This document shows, in pieces, positions 1 through 10,754 of a stretch of 64,000 bases of DNA. The translations under genes and the position numbers were made by a program. Under the pieces are notes generated by a model, which saw only the letters and a list, made by a program, of their open reading frames with translations, had not been told where the DNA came from and ran no database searches. How positions within the stretch are numbered: position 1 is the stretch's first letter; each line of letters opens with the position of its first letter. This DNA is from Massilia sp. H-1 (GTDB lineage Bacteria; Pseudomonadota; Gammaproteobacteria; Burkholderiales; Burkholderiaceae_D), in NCBI GenBank assembly GCA_024703915.1, contig CP087969.1, positions 868,001 to 932,000 on the forward strand, written 5' to 3'.

Positions 1-1907
1 GTCGCCCAGCGCTTCGAGCTGGCCGTTGGCCCCGTCGTACACCACGTCGTACAAGGACCACATGAACTGGCGCGCCAGCCGGTAGCCGGTCGAGTCCACG
101 CTGGCGCGTCCGTTCCAGCCGTCCTTCAGCAGCCGCAGATACTCGGCCCGCTGCGGCTTGCCCTGCACGGCAGCGCCATCGAGGACGGCCAGCGCCCGCT
201 CGCGCCACGGCGTGATGAACACGGCGCGGTCGTCCAGCGCCACGCCGTACACGCCTAGCCACGTCGGCCTGGCTGCCCAGCGCCAGCAAGCCATCGCGCA
301 CCTGGCGGTTGCGCGCGCCGATATCGAAACCGCCGTCGCCGATGCGCTGCGCGCCCTCCCCGATCAGCTGCCGGTTGTTCGCGGTCGACAGCTGCCCGTT
401 GGCCGGGTTGACCACGCGCGGATAATCGCCCGCTGCCAGGCTGCCCTCAAACGACTTCACCGGCCCTTCGGCGGCGATCGGATAGGTGTCGCCCGCGCCC
501 GGACTGGCGCGTTTGGGCAGCAGCCCCGCGATGGTCCAGCCGATATTGCCCTTGTCGTCATCGCTATGATGAAATTTTGCGCCGGGATGCCGAGCGAATT
601 GGCGACGGCCAGCGCCTCATCCACGGTGTCGGCCGTTTCCAGCTTGCGCGGATTGGCGTTGAGCGCCTTCGGGCTGTGCGCCAGCCAGTGCACGGCGTAG
701 ATCTTGCCGCCCACCTCGCGCACCGGTCCGAACGACGTTTCGCGCACCACGAATTGGCTCGCCTGGGCGCCCTTGATCAGGATCGTCTCCACATGCTGGT
801 CCGGGGTCTCCCATCCGGCCAAGCGTGCGCAGCTGGCCGGGGTGGGCGGCATCGGCCGTGAGCGTGACCAGATCGAGATAGTCGCCGTAGCTGTTGGTGT
901 AGCCCCAGGCCACGTGCCCGTTACTGCCCACGACCACCGTCGGCAGCGCGCCCGGCAGCATCACGCCCACCGTGCGGCGCGGCTTGCCTTGCGCATCCGG
1001 GAATTCCAGCGCCGCGCGGTACCAGATATTCGGCAGCTGCACGCCGAGGTGCATGTCGTCGGCGACGATCGCCACGCCATCCTTGCTGCGCGTGCTTAAG
1101 CCACGGCCCAGTTATTGCTGCCAACCGCGTCGACAAAATCGGCCGAGGCCACCACCGTCGCGGCCGTGGTGCGCGGCTTGCCCCACCACGCGGGCGCGCT
1201 GGCCGGGACCGGCGCCAGCGGCGCGGCCACGCTGTTGGCGTCGATCGGCGCGTCCCAGGCCGAATACTCGGGCAGCAGGAAGGCGCGCTGCTCGGCGCTG
1301 GCGTTCTCCAGCAGCCAGCCGCGCGCAATCTCGCGCGGCATCAGCTTGCCCTGCAAATCAAAATACATCGCGTACACCACCATCAGCGAATCGGACGCGG
1401 TCCACGGGCGCGGCTTCACGCCGATCAGCGCGTATTCGAAGGGGTTGGCCTTGAGACCATTCAAGCCGTCGTTCACGCCGCTCACGTAGCGTTCGAGGAA
1501 GGCGCGTTCAGGCTAAACTCCATGCCCGCGAGAATCGCCGCGGCGCGCGGGAAGCGGTGCAGCCGGTGTTCTTCATCGGTCTTGAGGGCCTTGGGGCCGA
1601 ACAGTTCGGCCAGTTCACCGGCGCCCACCCGGCGCAGCAGATCCATCTGGAAGAAGCGTTCCTGCGCGTGCACGTAACCGGTCGCGTAGGCCAGGTCGTC
1701 GCGATTGCCGCCCTTGAATACCGGCACCCCGCGCGCATCGCGGGCGACCGTGACCGGCGCGCTCAGGCCGGCTGCGCGCACGCTGCCATCCAGCAGCGGC
1801 AGGCTGCCCCGTATGTACATGTACGCCGCCAGCACGGCCACCAGGATCAAGAACAGCAAGCCCGTCAGGACCCGCAGCGACCAGACTCGCATTGCACGCT
1901 TTTGCAT
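1..1907 (-). CDS. Penicillin acylase family (S45) N-terminal nucleophile hydrolase, 3' end outside window
   Basis: Periplasmic or membrane-anchored amidase of the penicillin/acyl-homoserine-lactone acylase family, which cleaves amide-linked acyl groups after self-processing into two chains. The N-terminus (MQKRAMRVW) leads into a hydrophobic segment over residues 8-30 acting as signal or anchor. The alpha part contains the family region DLAYATGYVHAQERFFQMD near residue 70. The maturation site GSNNWAV, whose serine would be the catalytic nucleophile, lies near residue 263 (about 1117-1119). VGSNGHVAWGYTNSYGDYLD follows in the beta chain. Breaks occur near 560, 840, 1097 (scar) and 1510. The C-terminus runs off the window. 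Substrate cannot be told from sequence: beta-lactam, acyl-homoserine lactone or another N-acyl compound. Confidence 0.85.
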
Positions 1908-2073
1908 CGTATTCCTCTTCGGGGGGATCGATCGCAGTGTGCCAGAAATTTTCGGCCGTGCGCAAGAATTCGCGGCGACGGCAAACCGAAGTTCCCGGAA
2001 CCCTATTGAGAGTGATCAGAAGTCGATGCGGGCGCACTCCTAAGCTAAAGGCATGTCAGGAAAGGAGGCAGCG

Positions 2074-2355
2074 ATGGCACAGCTCATCAAGGCACTGGCG
2101 GCACTCCTGGTGCTGGCCGGGTGCACCACGCCGCAGCAGCAGGCGGCCAACATGCAGGTCGAAATGGACCGCATGATGCAAGTCTACGGCCCCGCTTGCA
2201 GCAAGCTCGGCTATCCCGTCAATTCGGACCAGTGGCGCGGCTGCGTGCTGCAGCTCAGCACCAAGGAGGAAATGGAGCGCTACGGCTATCCTAACTACTA
2301 CGCGGGATATGCAGGCCACTACTGGGGTCTTGGCGCCCGCTGGATACCGTACTGA
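2074..2355 (+). CDS. Small lipoprotein of unknown function
   Basis: About 93 residues. The start at 2074 is preferred over 2053 because AGGAGG sits about seven bases upstream and the signal peptide then has normal length. The signal peptide ends in a lipobox (VLAGC), so the mature protein should begin with a lipidated cysteine followed by TTPQQQAANMQ. The mature part has two further cysteines (GPACSKLGYP and WRGCVLQL) that could form a disulphide, and a tyrosine/glycine-rich tail (YGYPNYYAGYAGHYWG). It is divergent from the acylase gene and convergent with the deacetylase gene. No function is recognised. Confidence 0.75.
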   Translation: MAQLIKALAALLVLAGCTTPQQQAANMQVEMDRMMQVYGPACSKLGYPVNSDQWRGCVLQLSTKEEMERYGYPNYYAGYAGHYWGLGARWIPY

Positions 2356-3117
2356 ACGGCAGCAGCCACCGGCCATCCGTTCGGCAAAGGCTTGCTTGGT
2401 CATGGCGGTGCGGTTGACTAACAGCCGTTCGATCAGGTGCTGGGCATGACGCACCAGCAGCGGGTGCCTGGCGTCGCGCGGATGCAGGGCCAGCCGCACC
2501 AGCGGCGCTCCCCGCTGCAGCGCCGCCATGCCGCTCGCCAGCGGTGGCGACAGGATGCGTCCGCCCGCATTGCGGGCTGCGTACACCAGCAGCCAAGCGC
2601 CACCTGGCTGCGCGCCTACCGCAGCAAGTGAAAACGCGCATAGCTGGTGGTGTAGCGGAACGGATACTCGCGCAAGGCCAGCCAGGCGTGCGGCCCCAGC
2701 AGCCAGGCTTAGCGCCACGAAGCCGCTCACGGGCCAGGCGCGCTCCTGGAACCAGCGCATGCCGAGCGTGAGGCGGCGGCGCGCCTCATCGCGGCCGATG
2801 GCGGCAAATTCCCCTTCGCGCTGGGTGTACAGCGTGCGCAGCAGGCGGCCGGGGCCGATGCCGCGCAGCGGCACACGGTCCACATGGGTGTACCCGTGCA
2901 GCACCAGCTCGTGGCCCTCCCCCATCAGTTTTTCCAGCGTTGCCTCGCAGGCCAGCGAGCGCATCGCATTGTGGTGGTAGCAGGGCACCACCAGCCAGCT
3001 GAGCGGGATGTCGGCCACGGCCCGCACCGCGTGCAGCAAGTGCAGGCAGTCGCTCCAGGTGGCTGGCGCGACGTCGTGGATCGACACGCACAGTGCCGGT
3101 TTGTCATTCGGGGACAC
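2319..3117 (-). CDS. Polysaccharide deacetylase-like protein (DUF2334)
   Basis: Carbohydrate-esterase-4-like fold protein of the DUF2334 type. The early metal-binding Asp is in SIHDVAPATW (residues 12-21) and the HxxxH element in HGYTHVDR (about residue 75). The remainder, rich in Ala, Leu and Arg, matches the second half of the family. The start is taken as GTG at 3117, which overlaps the stop of the upstream glycosyltransferase by about 14 bases, so the two are probably translated together and act on the same cell-surface glycan or glycolipid. A break near 2640 shifts the frame. The stop is uncertain and may overlap the convergent lipoprotein gene. Confidence 0.65.
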
Positions 3118-4255
3118 AGGCGCGCTCCGCCTCGAGCTCGGCCCGCTGCCGCGTGGCCAGCAAACCCGCGTAGCGCGCCATCAGCTGCGGCATGATGCGG
3201 TTCCAGTCGTACTGTTCGCGCGCCTTGCCGCAGGCCGCGCGCGACATGGCGGCCAGGTCGCCGGTGAACAACGCGGCGATCCCTTCGGCCAGGCGCGGCG
3301 CGCTGTTGGGCGCGACCAGGATGCCTGTGTGCTCGTCCACCAGTTCGGCCACCGCGCCGCCGGTCGTGCCCACCACCGGCAAGCCGCAGGCCATGGCCTC
3401 GAGCACGATCAGGCCGAAGGTTTCGCAGTCGCCCGGATGGACCAGCATGTCGCAGCTGGCCAGCAGGCAGGCCAGCGCCTGCTGGTCGCGCTGAAAAGGC
3501 ATGAACGTGGTCTGGCGCGAATGCGGCAAGGCTTGCCCGCCGCCGATCAGCAGCAGGTGGTAGGGCTGGCCCAGCCTGTGCACCGCGTCGATCAGCAGCG
3601 CAAGCTTTTTCTCGGGCGTGAAGCGGCTTGGCTGCTAGACCAGCAGGCGGGTGCCGGCAGGGCAGGCCGAGCTGCGCGCGCAGCGCGCCCTGGCGCCGCT
3701 GCGGGGTGAAGGTAGCGGTATCGATGCCGAGCGGCTGGTGCACCGCGCCTAAGCAATGCCCATGGCGCCCAGGTGCTGGGCCATCAGGCGGCTGGGCGCG
3801 AGCACCATGTCGAACTGCCGGTACAGCTGCGCCAGGTAGCGGCGCGCGCCCAGCATGGCCAGCTGGCCGAAGCGCTCGCGGATCAGGCGCGGCAGGTCGG
3901 AATGATAGAAGGCCACTGCCGGAATGCCGAGCGGCGCTTGACCCGCAGCGCCGCCCAGGCCCCGGGCCCGGCGTCCCCCGCTTCGATCAGATCGGGCTGC
4001 ACGCGCGCATCATGCGTGCTTAAGCGCACCCACCGACAGCGGAAAACGGTAACCATGCAGGCCCGGCACGGACACGGCTTAAGCAGGCGCACCAGCAGCC
4101 GGCGCCAGCCCGGCCGTGGCAACGTTGGAACTGAAGATGGTGTGCCGCACGTGGCTGTGCCGCGCCAGCCAGCGCGCCTTGGCGTTCAGGTAGGTGCTGA
4201 CGCCGCCGCCTTCAGCGGCATAGAACATGGTGATGTCGACGAGGTGCATGCGCAT
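3104..4255 (-). CDS. Glycosyltransferase family 4 (GT-B)
   Basis: About 380-residue GT-B glycosyltransferase, probably retaining and NDP-sugar dependent, acting at the cytoplasmic membrane face. The N-terminus MRMHLVDITMFYAAEGGGVSTYL gives the glycine-rich acceptor loop. The second domain has the GT4 signature HPGDCETFGLIVLEAMACG, with the E-x7-E nucleotide-sugar site, followed by PVVGTTGGAVAELV. Five breaks interrupt it, with scars near 3650, 3742, 4018 and 4077. The start at 4255 is chosen because upstream in-frame sequence is poorly protein-like. It is coupled to the downstream deacetylase gene. The acceptor is unknown. Confidence 0.75.
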
Positions 4256-4330
4256 GGGCCCACGGAAGTGAACCCACGATACCAGCGGTCGCCCCGCGCG
4301 GTTTGAGCGCACGCAAGGCGCGCCGGGCGC

Positions 4331-5550
4331 TTACAGCACGCCGTCCTTGCGCAGCAGCGCGGCAATGGCTTGCTCGCTATAACCGAGCTCGAGCAGGATG
4401 GCATCGGTATGCTCGCCCAGTTGCGGACCCAGCCAGCGGGTTTCACCCGGCGTGGCCGACAGCTTGGGCGTGATGGCTTAAGCATCTTGACCGGCGTGCC
4501 GTCGGCAAACTGGTGCTGCTCGAACATGCCGCGCGAGAAATTGCGGGTCGCTCATCATGTCGCGCACCGAATAGATCTTGCTTAAGCCGGGACGTCGGCC
4601 GCTTGCAGCGTGGCCAGCGCGCCATCGATGGTCTGGGTCGCGCACCAGGCCTGGATCGCCTCGTCGATCTCGGCGCTGCGCGGCACGCGGCCGTCGTTGC
4701 GCGCCAGTTGCGGGTCGCCCGCCATGTCGATCCGGCCCATGGCCAGCATCAGGCGCTTGAAGATGGCGTCGCCATTGCTTAAGCGATGATGACGATGTTC
4801 TCGCCGTCGCCGGTGGTGTAGGTATTCGACGGGACAATGCCCGGCAGCGCGCCGCCGGTACGCTCTGCGCACCACGCCCGCGTGGTCGAATTCGGGCACC
4901 AGCGACTCCATCATGTTGAACACGGCTTCGTACAGCGCCACGTCCACCATCTGGCCCTGCCCTGTCTTGCGCCCGCCGGTCGCGTCGCGGTGGCGCAGCG
5001 CGACCATGGCGCCGATCACGCCGTGCAGGGCCGCGACCGAGTCGCCGATCGACACGCCCACCCGCACCGGCGGACGGTCCGGATGGCCCGACACGTAGCG
5101 CAGCCCGCCCATCGATTCGCCGATGGCGCCGAACCCCGGCTGGTCTTTCATGGGACCGGTCTGGCCAAAGCCGGACAGGCGCACCATGATCGCGGCCGGA
5201 TTTTCTGCCTTGATCTGCTCGTAGCCGATGCCCCATTTTTCGAGCACGCCGGGGCGGTAGTTCTCGATGATGATGTCGGCCTCCAGCGCCAGCTGGCGAT
5301 GATGGCGCGGCCGCGTTCATCCTTCATGTTGAGGGTCAGGCTTTGCTTGTTGCGCGACTGGACCGACCACCAGAGCGAGGTGCCGTCCTTGAGAATGCGC
5401 CAGTGGCGGATCGGATCGCCCCCGTCGGGCGCTTCGATCTTGATCACGTCGGCGCCGAATTCACCGAGCATGCGGGCGCAGAACGGGCCCACGATCAGGG
5501 TGCCCAGTTCGAGCACCTTGATGCTTAGCCAGAGCGCCCTTGCCGCTCAT
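4331..5550 (-). CDS. CaiB/BaiF family CoA-transferase
   Basis: Class III CoA-transferase of about 405 residues, moving CoA between carboxylic acids. Diagnostic parts are [26 protein letters not shown] sequence at the N-terminus (here [18 protein letters not shown]), [42 protein letters not shown] (the GQ-x-GP region) and [11 protein letters not shown]. The true start is ATG at 5550: restoring GCCGGC at the scar at 5523 gives [16 protein letters not shown]. It overlaps the recR stop by ATGA. Further scars lie at 4476, 4580 and 4778. The acid substrate is unknown. Its presence at the end of the dnaX-ybaB-recR transcript is an organisational oddity rather than a functional clue. Confidence 0.85.
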
Positions 5551-6135
5551 GTGGCGCGCCGGTCCAGCATGGCGCGCGCGATGGTGCCCGCGTCCACGTA
5601 TTCGAGTTCGCCGCCCACGGGAACCCCGCGCGCCAGGCGGCTCACGGCCAGGCCGCGCGCCTTGAGCATCTCGCTGATGTAATGGGCGGTCGCTTCGCCT
5701 TCGTTGGTGAAGTTGGTCGCCAGGACCACTTCCCGGACCACGCCGTCGGCCGCGCGGTTGATCAGTTTGTCGAGGTGGATGTCCTTGGGCCCGATGCCGT
5801 CCAGCGGCGACAGGCGCCCCATCAGGACGAAGTACAGGCCCTTGTAGGTCAAGGTCTGCTCGATCATCAGCTGGTCGGCCGGGGTTTCGACAACGCACAG
5901 CAGCGCCTTGTCGCGCGCCTCGTCGAGGCAGGTATCGCACACCTCGGTCTCGGCGAAGGTATTGCACATGGCGCAGTGGTGGACCGCGTCCACCGCCTGG
6001 TACAGCGCGAGAGCATGGCAGCCCCCTCGCGGTCATGCTGCAGCAAATGAAAGGCCATGCGCTGCGCCGACTTCGGGCCGACGCCGGGCAGCTTGGCTGC
6101 AATGCTTCGGTCAGGAAGTCGAGCGACTTGGACAT
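5547..6135 (-). CDS. recR: Recombination mediator protein RecR
   Basis: RecR, partner of RecO/RecF in loading RecA at single-strand gaps, about 197 residues. The helix-hairpin-helix region reads [18 protein letters not shown] after repairing a one-base loss near 6100. The four-cysteine zinc finger is visible as [16 protein letters not shown]. The Toprim domain has [13 protein letters not shown] and [19 protein letters not shown] dinucleotide is missing near 6010. The start ATG at 6135 lies a few bases after ybaB, and the stop overlaps the CoA-transferase start. Length and motifs match the family. Confidence 0.93.
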
Positions 6136-6142
6136 GCGCGCC

Positions 6143-6471
6143 TTAGAACGGCATCTTGAAGCCAGGCGGCAGCTGCATGCCCTGGGTCAGACCGCCCATT
6201 TTTTCGGCGGACGTCGCTTCGGCTTTGCGCACGGCGTCGTTGAAGGCGGCGGCTACCAGGTCTTCCAGCATGTCCTTGTCGTCGGCCAGCAGCGACGGAT
6301 CGATGGTGACGCGCTTGACGTCGTTCTTGCAGGTCATCACGACCTTGACCAGGCTTAAGCGCCCGACTGGCCTTCAACTTCGACCAGCGCCAGCGCGTCC
6401 TGCGCCTTCTTCATGTTGTCCTGCATGGCTTGCGCCTGTTTCATCAAGCCTGCGAGCTGGTTCTTCATCAT
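6143..6471 (-). CDS. ybaB: YbaB/EbfC family nucleoid-associated protein
   Basis: Small dimeric DNA-binding protein of about 109 residues, classically encoded between dnaX and recR as here. The N-terminus has [22 protein letters not shown] and the central beta region has [19 protein letters not shown]. The C-terminal half, [17 protein letters not shown], ends in a flexible PPGFKMPF tail. The scar at 6354 hides a Gly-Ala-Gly loop (GQSGAGLVKV). Two adjacent ATG codons stand at the start. Confidence 0.92.
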
Positions 6472-6521
6472 GATCGTTCTCCGGATTCAAAAAAGGGATA
6501 AATGGGTGTGCTGTGAGCGTG

Positions 6522-8676
6522 TCAGGCCGATGCGGCCTGGGCGGGACGCACCGAGCCGGGCACGATGAACGCCCCCAGGTCGCGCATCACGTCCCGCACG
6601 AAGGGGTCGTTGACGACGATGTCTTCGGCCTGGCGCTGGCACAGTTCGCGATACGCGATCGCTTCCAGCGCTGGCGGTGTACCAGACCTGGCCGATGTCG
6701 ATCTCGACATGGACCTTGGTATCGGGGAAGCGCTCCTGCAGCGCGGCGGCCAGTTTTTCAGTATTGCCGCTGGCGCGCAAGGTATCGATCGGCACGCGCA
6801 GACGGAAGGTCGTGACGTTGCCGTCGGGCGTGCACGACACCAGCTCGGTCTGGAACGCGAGCTGCTGCGAGACGCCGCAGCAGCGGCAGCACCGAGGCCA
6901 GTGCTTAGGCCAGTTGCCGTCCCAGTCGATCTCGGGAACCGGCGTGATGACGTAAGCATGCTTGGGCACGGCCGGTGCGCGCAGGCGCGGCCACCATGGC
7001 CAAGCGCATCCTGCGCGACGGCGGTGTCGTCCGAAAATTCGGTAACCCAGTCCGGCGGGCCGTCGTCTTCCAGGCTCGCTGTGCTGGTACTGCGCTGGCG
7101 GCGCGGCTTGCACCGCCGGTGCCGGCGCGCAGCAGCGGCTTGCGGCTGCTCCCATGGCGGCGGCGGCTTCGGTGCAGGCGGAGGCTCGTCGGGCGCGGGC
7201 GCTGCAGGCGCCGCGGCGGCCGGCGCGGCCGGTGCTGCAGGCGCACCCGCAGCGGCGGCATCGGCCTGATTGGTCATGGCGGTGGCACGGCGCGGCGCGG
7301 CATGGCGACCGCCACTGCTTCTAAGCACGCGCTGCTTCAAGCGCCGCATTGAGCGCGGCGCGCGGCGCTGGCCGGACCGGCCGCCGGTGCTGGTGCCGCA
7401 AGTGCCGCTTGCTGCACCGGTGCCGCTGGTGGTGCAGGCGGAACCACCGCCGCATGGCTGGCCACGGCGGCCGACGCCGCACGCAGCGGCATGGCGCTGC
7501 TGCTGCTACCGTGGCGCTGGCGCCGCCGGACGCACGCTGGCGGGACCGGCCGGTGCCACGCCTTCGGCGCCGCCGTTACCGGGGCGGAAAGCGAGCATGC
7601 GCAGCAGCGTCATGGTGAAGCCCGCGTATTCGTCCGGCGCCAGGCCGATCTCATTACGGCCGTGCACCGCGATCTGGTAATACAGCTGCACTTCTTGCGC
7701 GTCGAACGCGGCGGCCAGGCGATGGATGTCGGCCAGTTCGGGCAGATCCTCGGGCACCGCGCCCGGCACGGATTGCGCCAGCGCGATCCGGTGCAGCAGC
7801 GTGCCCAGATCCTGCAGCGCGCCGTTGTACGACAGGCTGCGGCTGGCCATTTCGTCGGCCACCACCATCAGGTCGGCGCCGTCCTGCTTGACTAGTGCGT
7901 CGAGCAGGCGGATCAGGTAGGACTGGTCGAGCGCGCCGAGCATGCCCTGCACCGAATCGAGCGTGACCTGGTAGGCCGCATAGGCGATCGCCTGGTCGGT
8001 CAGCGACAGCGCGTCGCGCATCGAACCGTGCGCGCCTTGCGCCAGCAGGCAGCAGCGCGGGCTGTTCGAAGGTGATGCCTTCCTGGCCGAGGATATTGTC
8101 CAGGTGGCTGATGATGTGCCCGGGCGGCATCTGCTTCAGATTGAACTGCAGGCAGCGCGACAGCACGGTCACGGGAATTTTTTGCGGATCGGTCGTGGCC
8201 AGGATGAACTTGACGTGCGCAGGCGGCTCTTCCAGCGTCTTGAGCATGGAATTGAACGCGTGGTTGGTCAGCATGTGCACCTCGTCGATCATGTAGACCT
8301 TGAAGCGCGTTCGACGGGGCATACACGGCTTGCTCGAGCAGCTGGGCCATCTCGTCGACGCCGCGGTTCGATGCCGCGTCCATCTCGATATAGTCGACAA
8401 AGCGGTAGAAGCGTCGATCGCGGTGCACGCTTCGCAGGCGCCGCACGGGGTGGCGGTGATGCCGCCGTTGCCGTCCGGGCCGATGCAATTGAGCGACTTG
8501 GCCAGGATCCGCGAGAGCGTCGTCTTGCCGACGCCGCGCGTCCCGGTGAACAGGTAGGCGTGGTGCAGGCGGCCGGTTTGCAGCGCGTGCGTCAGTGCGC
8601 GCACCACGTGCTCCTGGCCGACGAGCGTGTCGAAGTTCTTGGGACGGTATTTGCGGGCGAGGACTTGATAGGACAT
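6522..8676 (-). CDS. dnaX: DNA polymerase III subunits gamma and tau
   Basis: Clamp-loader ATPase of about 715 residues. The N-terminus MSYQVLARKYRPKNFDTLVGQEHVV is nearly invariant in DnaX. Walker A is GTRGVGKTT (about residue 45), the zinc cysteines are in CGACEACTAID, and sensor sequences include IDEVHML and LEEPPAHVKFILATTDPQK. A long Ala/Pro linker (roughly 7100-7500) separates the ATPase from a tau-type C-terminal domain (IDWDGNWP, LAFQTELVSC, then RELCQRQAEDIVVNDPFVRDVM). Breaks occur at 8403 and 8310 (GC loss), near 8050, in the linker (scar at 7318) and at 6902. No heptameric slippery A-run for programmed frameshifting was seen, so a gamma form is not predicted from sequence. Confidence 0.92.
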
Positions 8677-8724
8677 GCTTGGATTTTACCGTATGTAGCA
8701 CACCCGGAGGGATGCGAAAGAAGC

Positions 8725-8752
8725 ATTGTAGCAAGCTATGCCGGTACGGCAA
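8725..8752 (-). promoter_or_regulatory. Probable sigma-70 promoter for dnaX
   Basis: On the minus strand TTGCCG (8747-8752) is followed after 16 bases by TACAAT (8725-8730), about 50 bases ahead of the dnaX start. It would drive dnaX-ybaB-recR and the CoA-transferase gene independently of the upstream 4.5S RNA. Confidence 0.5.
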
Positions 8753-8801
8753 ACAGACGGGAGAACGGGAGATGGAATGACAGAGGGGATACAACGAAGG
8801 A

Positions 8802-8897
8802 GGCGAGCCTGATCTGCGGCACTTATGGTGAATGGCCGTGGCTGCTTCGTTCCCGACCTGACCAGGTTAGCCATGCCACAATGCGCAGGGGCCCGCC
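8802..8897 (-). ncRNA. ffs: 4.5S RNA, small bacterial signal recognition particle RNA
   Basis: The RNA component of the SRP that binds Ffh and targets nascent membrane proteins. The strongly conserved apical domain is present as CCTGGTCAGGTCGGGAACGA followed by AGCAGCCA. The 5' GGCGGGCC and 3' GGCTCGCC ends can pair to close the hairpin. The roughly 96-base length fits the small bacterial class. Its place just upstream of dnaX is common in proteobacteria. Confidence 0.9.
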
Positions 8898-8904
8898 AGC
8901 GGCA

Positions 8905-8934
8905 ATTATAACCGACCGGCGGGATTTGTGGGAA
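8905..8934 (-). promoter_or_regulatory. Probable promoter for 4.5S RNA
   Basis: A perfect TATAAT on the minus strand (8905-8910) ends about seven bases before the predicted RNA 5' end. A weak -35 (TTCCCA, 8929-8934) lies 18 bases upstream. Confidence 0.55.
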
Positions 8935-8949
8935 ATGGCGCGCGGATGC

Positions 8950-9106
8950 CTATTGCATGAATTCGACTTCCAGCGCGACATTGGCGAAACCGGCAGTGCA
9001 CATATTGTTGTCGCCCACCATGCTGCGGTCCGCCGCGAAATTGAAGCCCAGCCGCCACCGGCGCTGGTATCGGGCAAACCGATGTGATTGATGCGAATCG
9101 GATCAC
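8950..9106 (-). CDS. Unrecognised short reading frame between ubiD and 4.5S RNA
   Basis: The 200 bases between the ubiD stop and the ffs promoter hold a protein-like stretch. It ends in [16 protein letters not shown] then [15 protein letters not shown] and a TAG. A GTG at 9106 overlaps the ubiD stop as GTGA, so translation could be coupled. One frame break between the two halves has to be assumed. Composition looks like the tail of a beta-rich secreted protein or pseudopilin, but no family is recognised and it may be a remnant. Confidence 0.3.
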
Positions 9107-10592
9107 AGGCCGAGCTCTTGCCAGATCGTGTCGACCCGGGCCTTCACCTCGGGCGTCATGGCGATCGTGGTGCCCCACTCGCGGTTTGTTTCGCCCCGGC
9201 CACTTGTTGGTGGCGTCGATCCCCATCTTGCTGCCCAGGCCACTGACCGGGGAAGCGAAGTCGAGGTAATCGATCGGGGTATTGTCGACCAGCAGGGTAT
9301 CCCGGCTCGGGTCGACCCGGGTGGTGATGGCCCAGATCACTTCCTTCCAGTCGCGGATGTTCACGTCTTCGTCGACCACGACAATGAACTTGGTATACAT
9401 AAACTGGCGCAAGTAGCTCCACACGCCGAACATCACGCGCTTGGCGTGGCTAGGCGTACTGCTTTTCATCTGCACCACCGCCATGCGGTAGCTGCAGCCT
9501 TCCGGCGGCAGGTAGAAGTCGGTGATCTCGCTGAACTGCTTTTGCAGCAGCGGAATGAACACTTCGTTCAGCGCCACGCCCAGCACGGCTTAGCTCGTCC
9601 GGCGGCTTGCCTGTATAGGTGGAGTGATAGATCGGGTCGCGCCGCATCGTGATGCGGTCGATCGTGAACACGGGGAAGCTGTCCTGCTCATTATAGTAAC
9701 CAGTATGGTCGCCATACGGTCCTTCGAGCGCGTGCTCGTAGCCGCTCGGGGTGGTTCGCGTCGGGATAGATATGCCCTTCCAGCACGATCTCGGCCGACG
9801 CTCAAGCACCCGCAGTTCGCTGCCAATGGCCTTGGTCAGCACCGTGCGGCTGCCGCGCAGCAAGCCTGCAAATTGGTATTCCGACAAGCTATCCGGCACC
9901 GGCGTGACGGCGCCCAGAATGGTGGCCGGGTCCGCGCCCAGGGCGACGGCGACCGGATACGGCGCGCCCTTGGTGGCAATGCCATGCTCGAGGAAATCGA
10001 GCGCGCCGCCGCGGTGCGCCAGCCAGCGCATGATGACCTTGTTCGGCCCCAGCACTTGCTGGCGGTAGATACCCAGATTCTGGCGCTTCTTGTTGGGGCC
10101 CTTGGTGATGACCAGCCCCCAGGTGATCAGCGGCGCCACGTCGCCCGGCCAGCAATGCTGGATCGGCAGGCGCGCCAGGTCCACATCGGCGCCCTCCCAC
10201 ACGATGTCCTGGCAAGGCGCGCCCTTCACTTCCTTGGGCGACATGTCCCACACGGCCTTGACCAGCGAGCCCAGCTCCATGAAATCCTTGAATCCCTTGG
10301 GCGGCTCGGGTTCCTTGAGGCGCGCCAGCACGTGCCCGATCTTGCGCAGTTCGCTCACGTTGTCGGCGCCCATGCCGAGCGCCACGCGGCGCGGCGTGCC
10401 GAACAGATTGCCGAGCACCGGCATGCGGTGTCCGGTCGGGTTTTCGAACAAAATGGCCGGTCCCTCGGCCCGCAAAACGCGGTCGCAGACCTCCGTCATC
10501 TCCAAATAAGGTGAAACTGGCAAGGAAATGCGCTTCAATTCGCCCATTTCTTGCATTTGAGAAACAAAATCACGCAAATCTGAATATTTCAT
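9103..10592 (-). CDS. ubiD: 4-hydroxy-3-polyprenylbenzoate decarboxylase
   Basis: UbiD decarboxylates 3-polyprenyl-4-hydroxybenzoate in ubiquinone synthesis, using the prenylated FMN made by UbiX. About 495 residues. The start is [22 protein letters not shown]. Family blocks are [52 protein letters not shown] (the E-G-P-x-G-D-H active-site region) and [31 protein letters not shown]. The C-terminus is TIWQELGL. Breaks: loss of one A and a scar at 9449 (restores YAGHAKR), a scar at 9589 (restores [12 protein letters not shown]), and small indels near 9750-9800 and 9210. Confidence 0.93.
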
Positions 10593-10725
10593 CGGTTTTT
10601 AATCTTTTTTTCAAGATGGCAGGGTTGTTCAATTAGCCACCCCAAGTAGTTGATTTGACAGGGTTTTGCTGCGGCGCACTACAAAAAGCTAGATCTAAAA
10701 GTAATAACGATCAACGGTGTTAGTA

Positions 10726-10754
10726 TTGACTTGATATAAACCAGCTTCTACAAT
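10726..10754 (+). promoter_or_regulatory. Sigma-70 promoter for the transglycosylase gene
   Basis: TTGACT (10726-10731) and TACAAT (10749-10754) are separated by 17 bases. Both hexamers are one base off consensus. The predicted start near 10761 lies about 300 bases ahead of the coding start at 11061. Confidence 0.6.

Noticed and set aside
6900..7500. Programmed frameshift in dnaX
   Set aside because: Frame changes in the linker coincide with scars and GC-rich repeats; there is no A-AAA-AAG slippery heptamer with a following hairpin.
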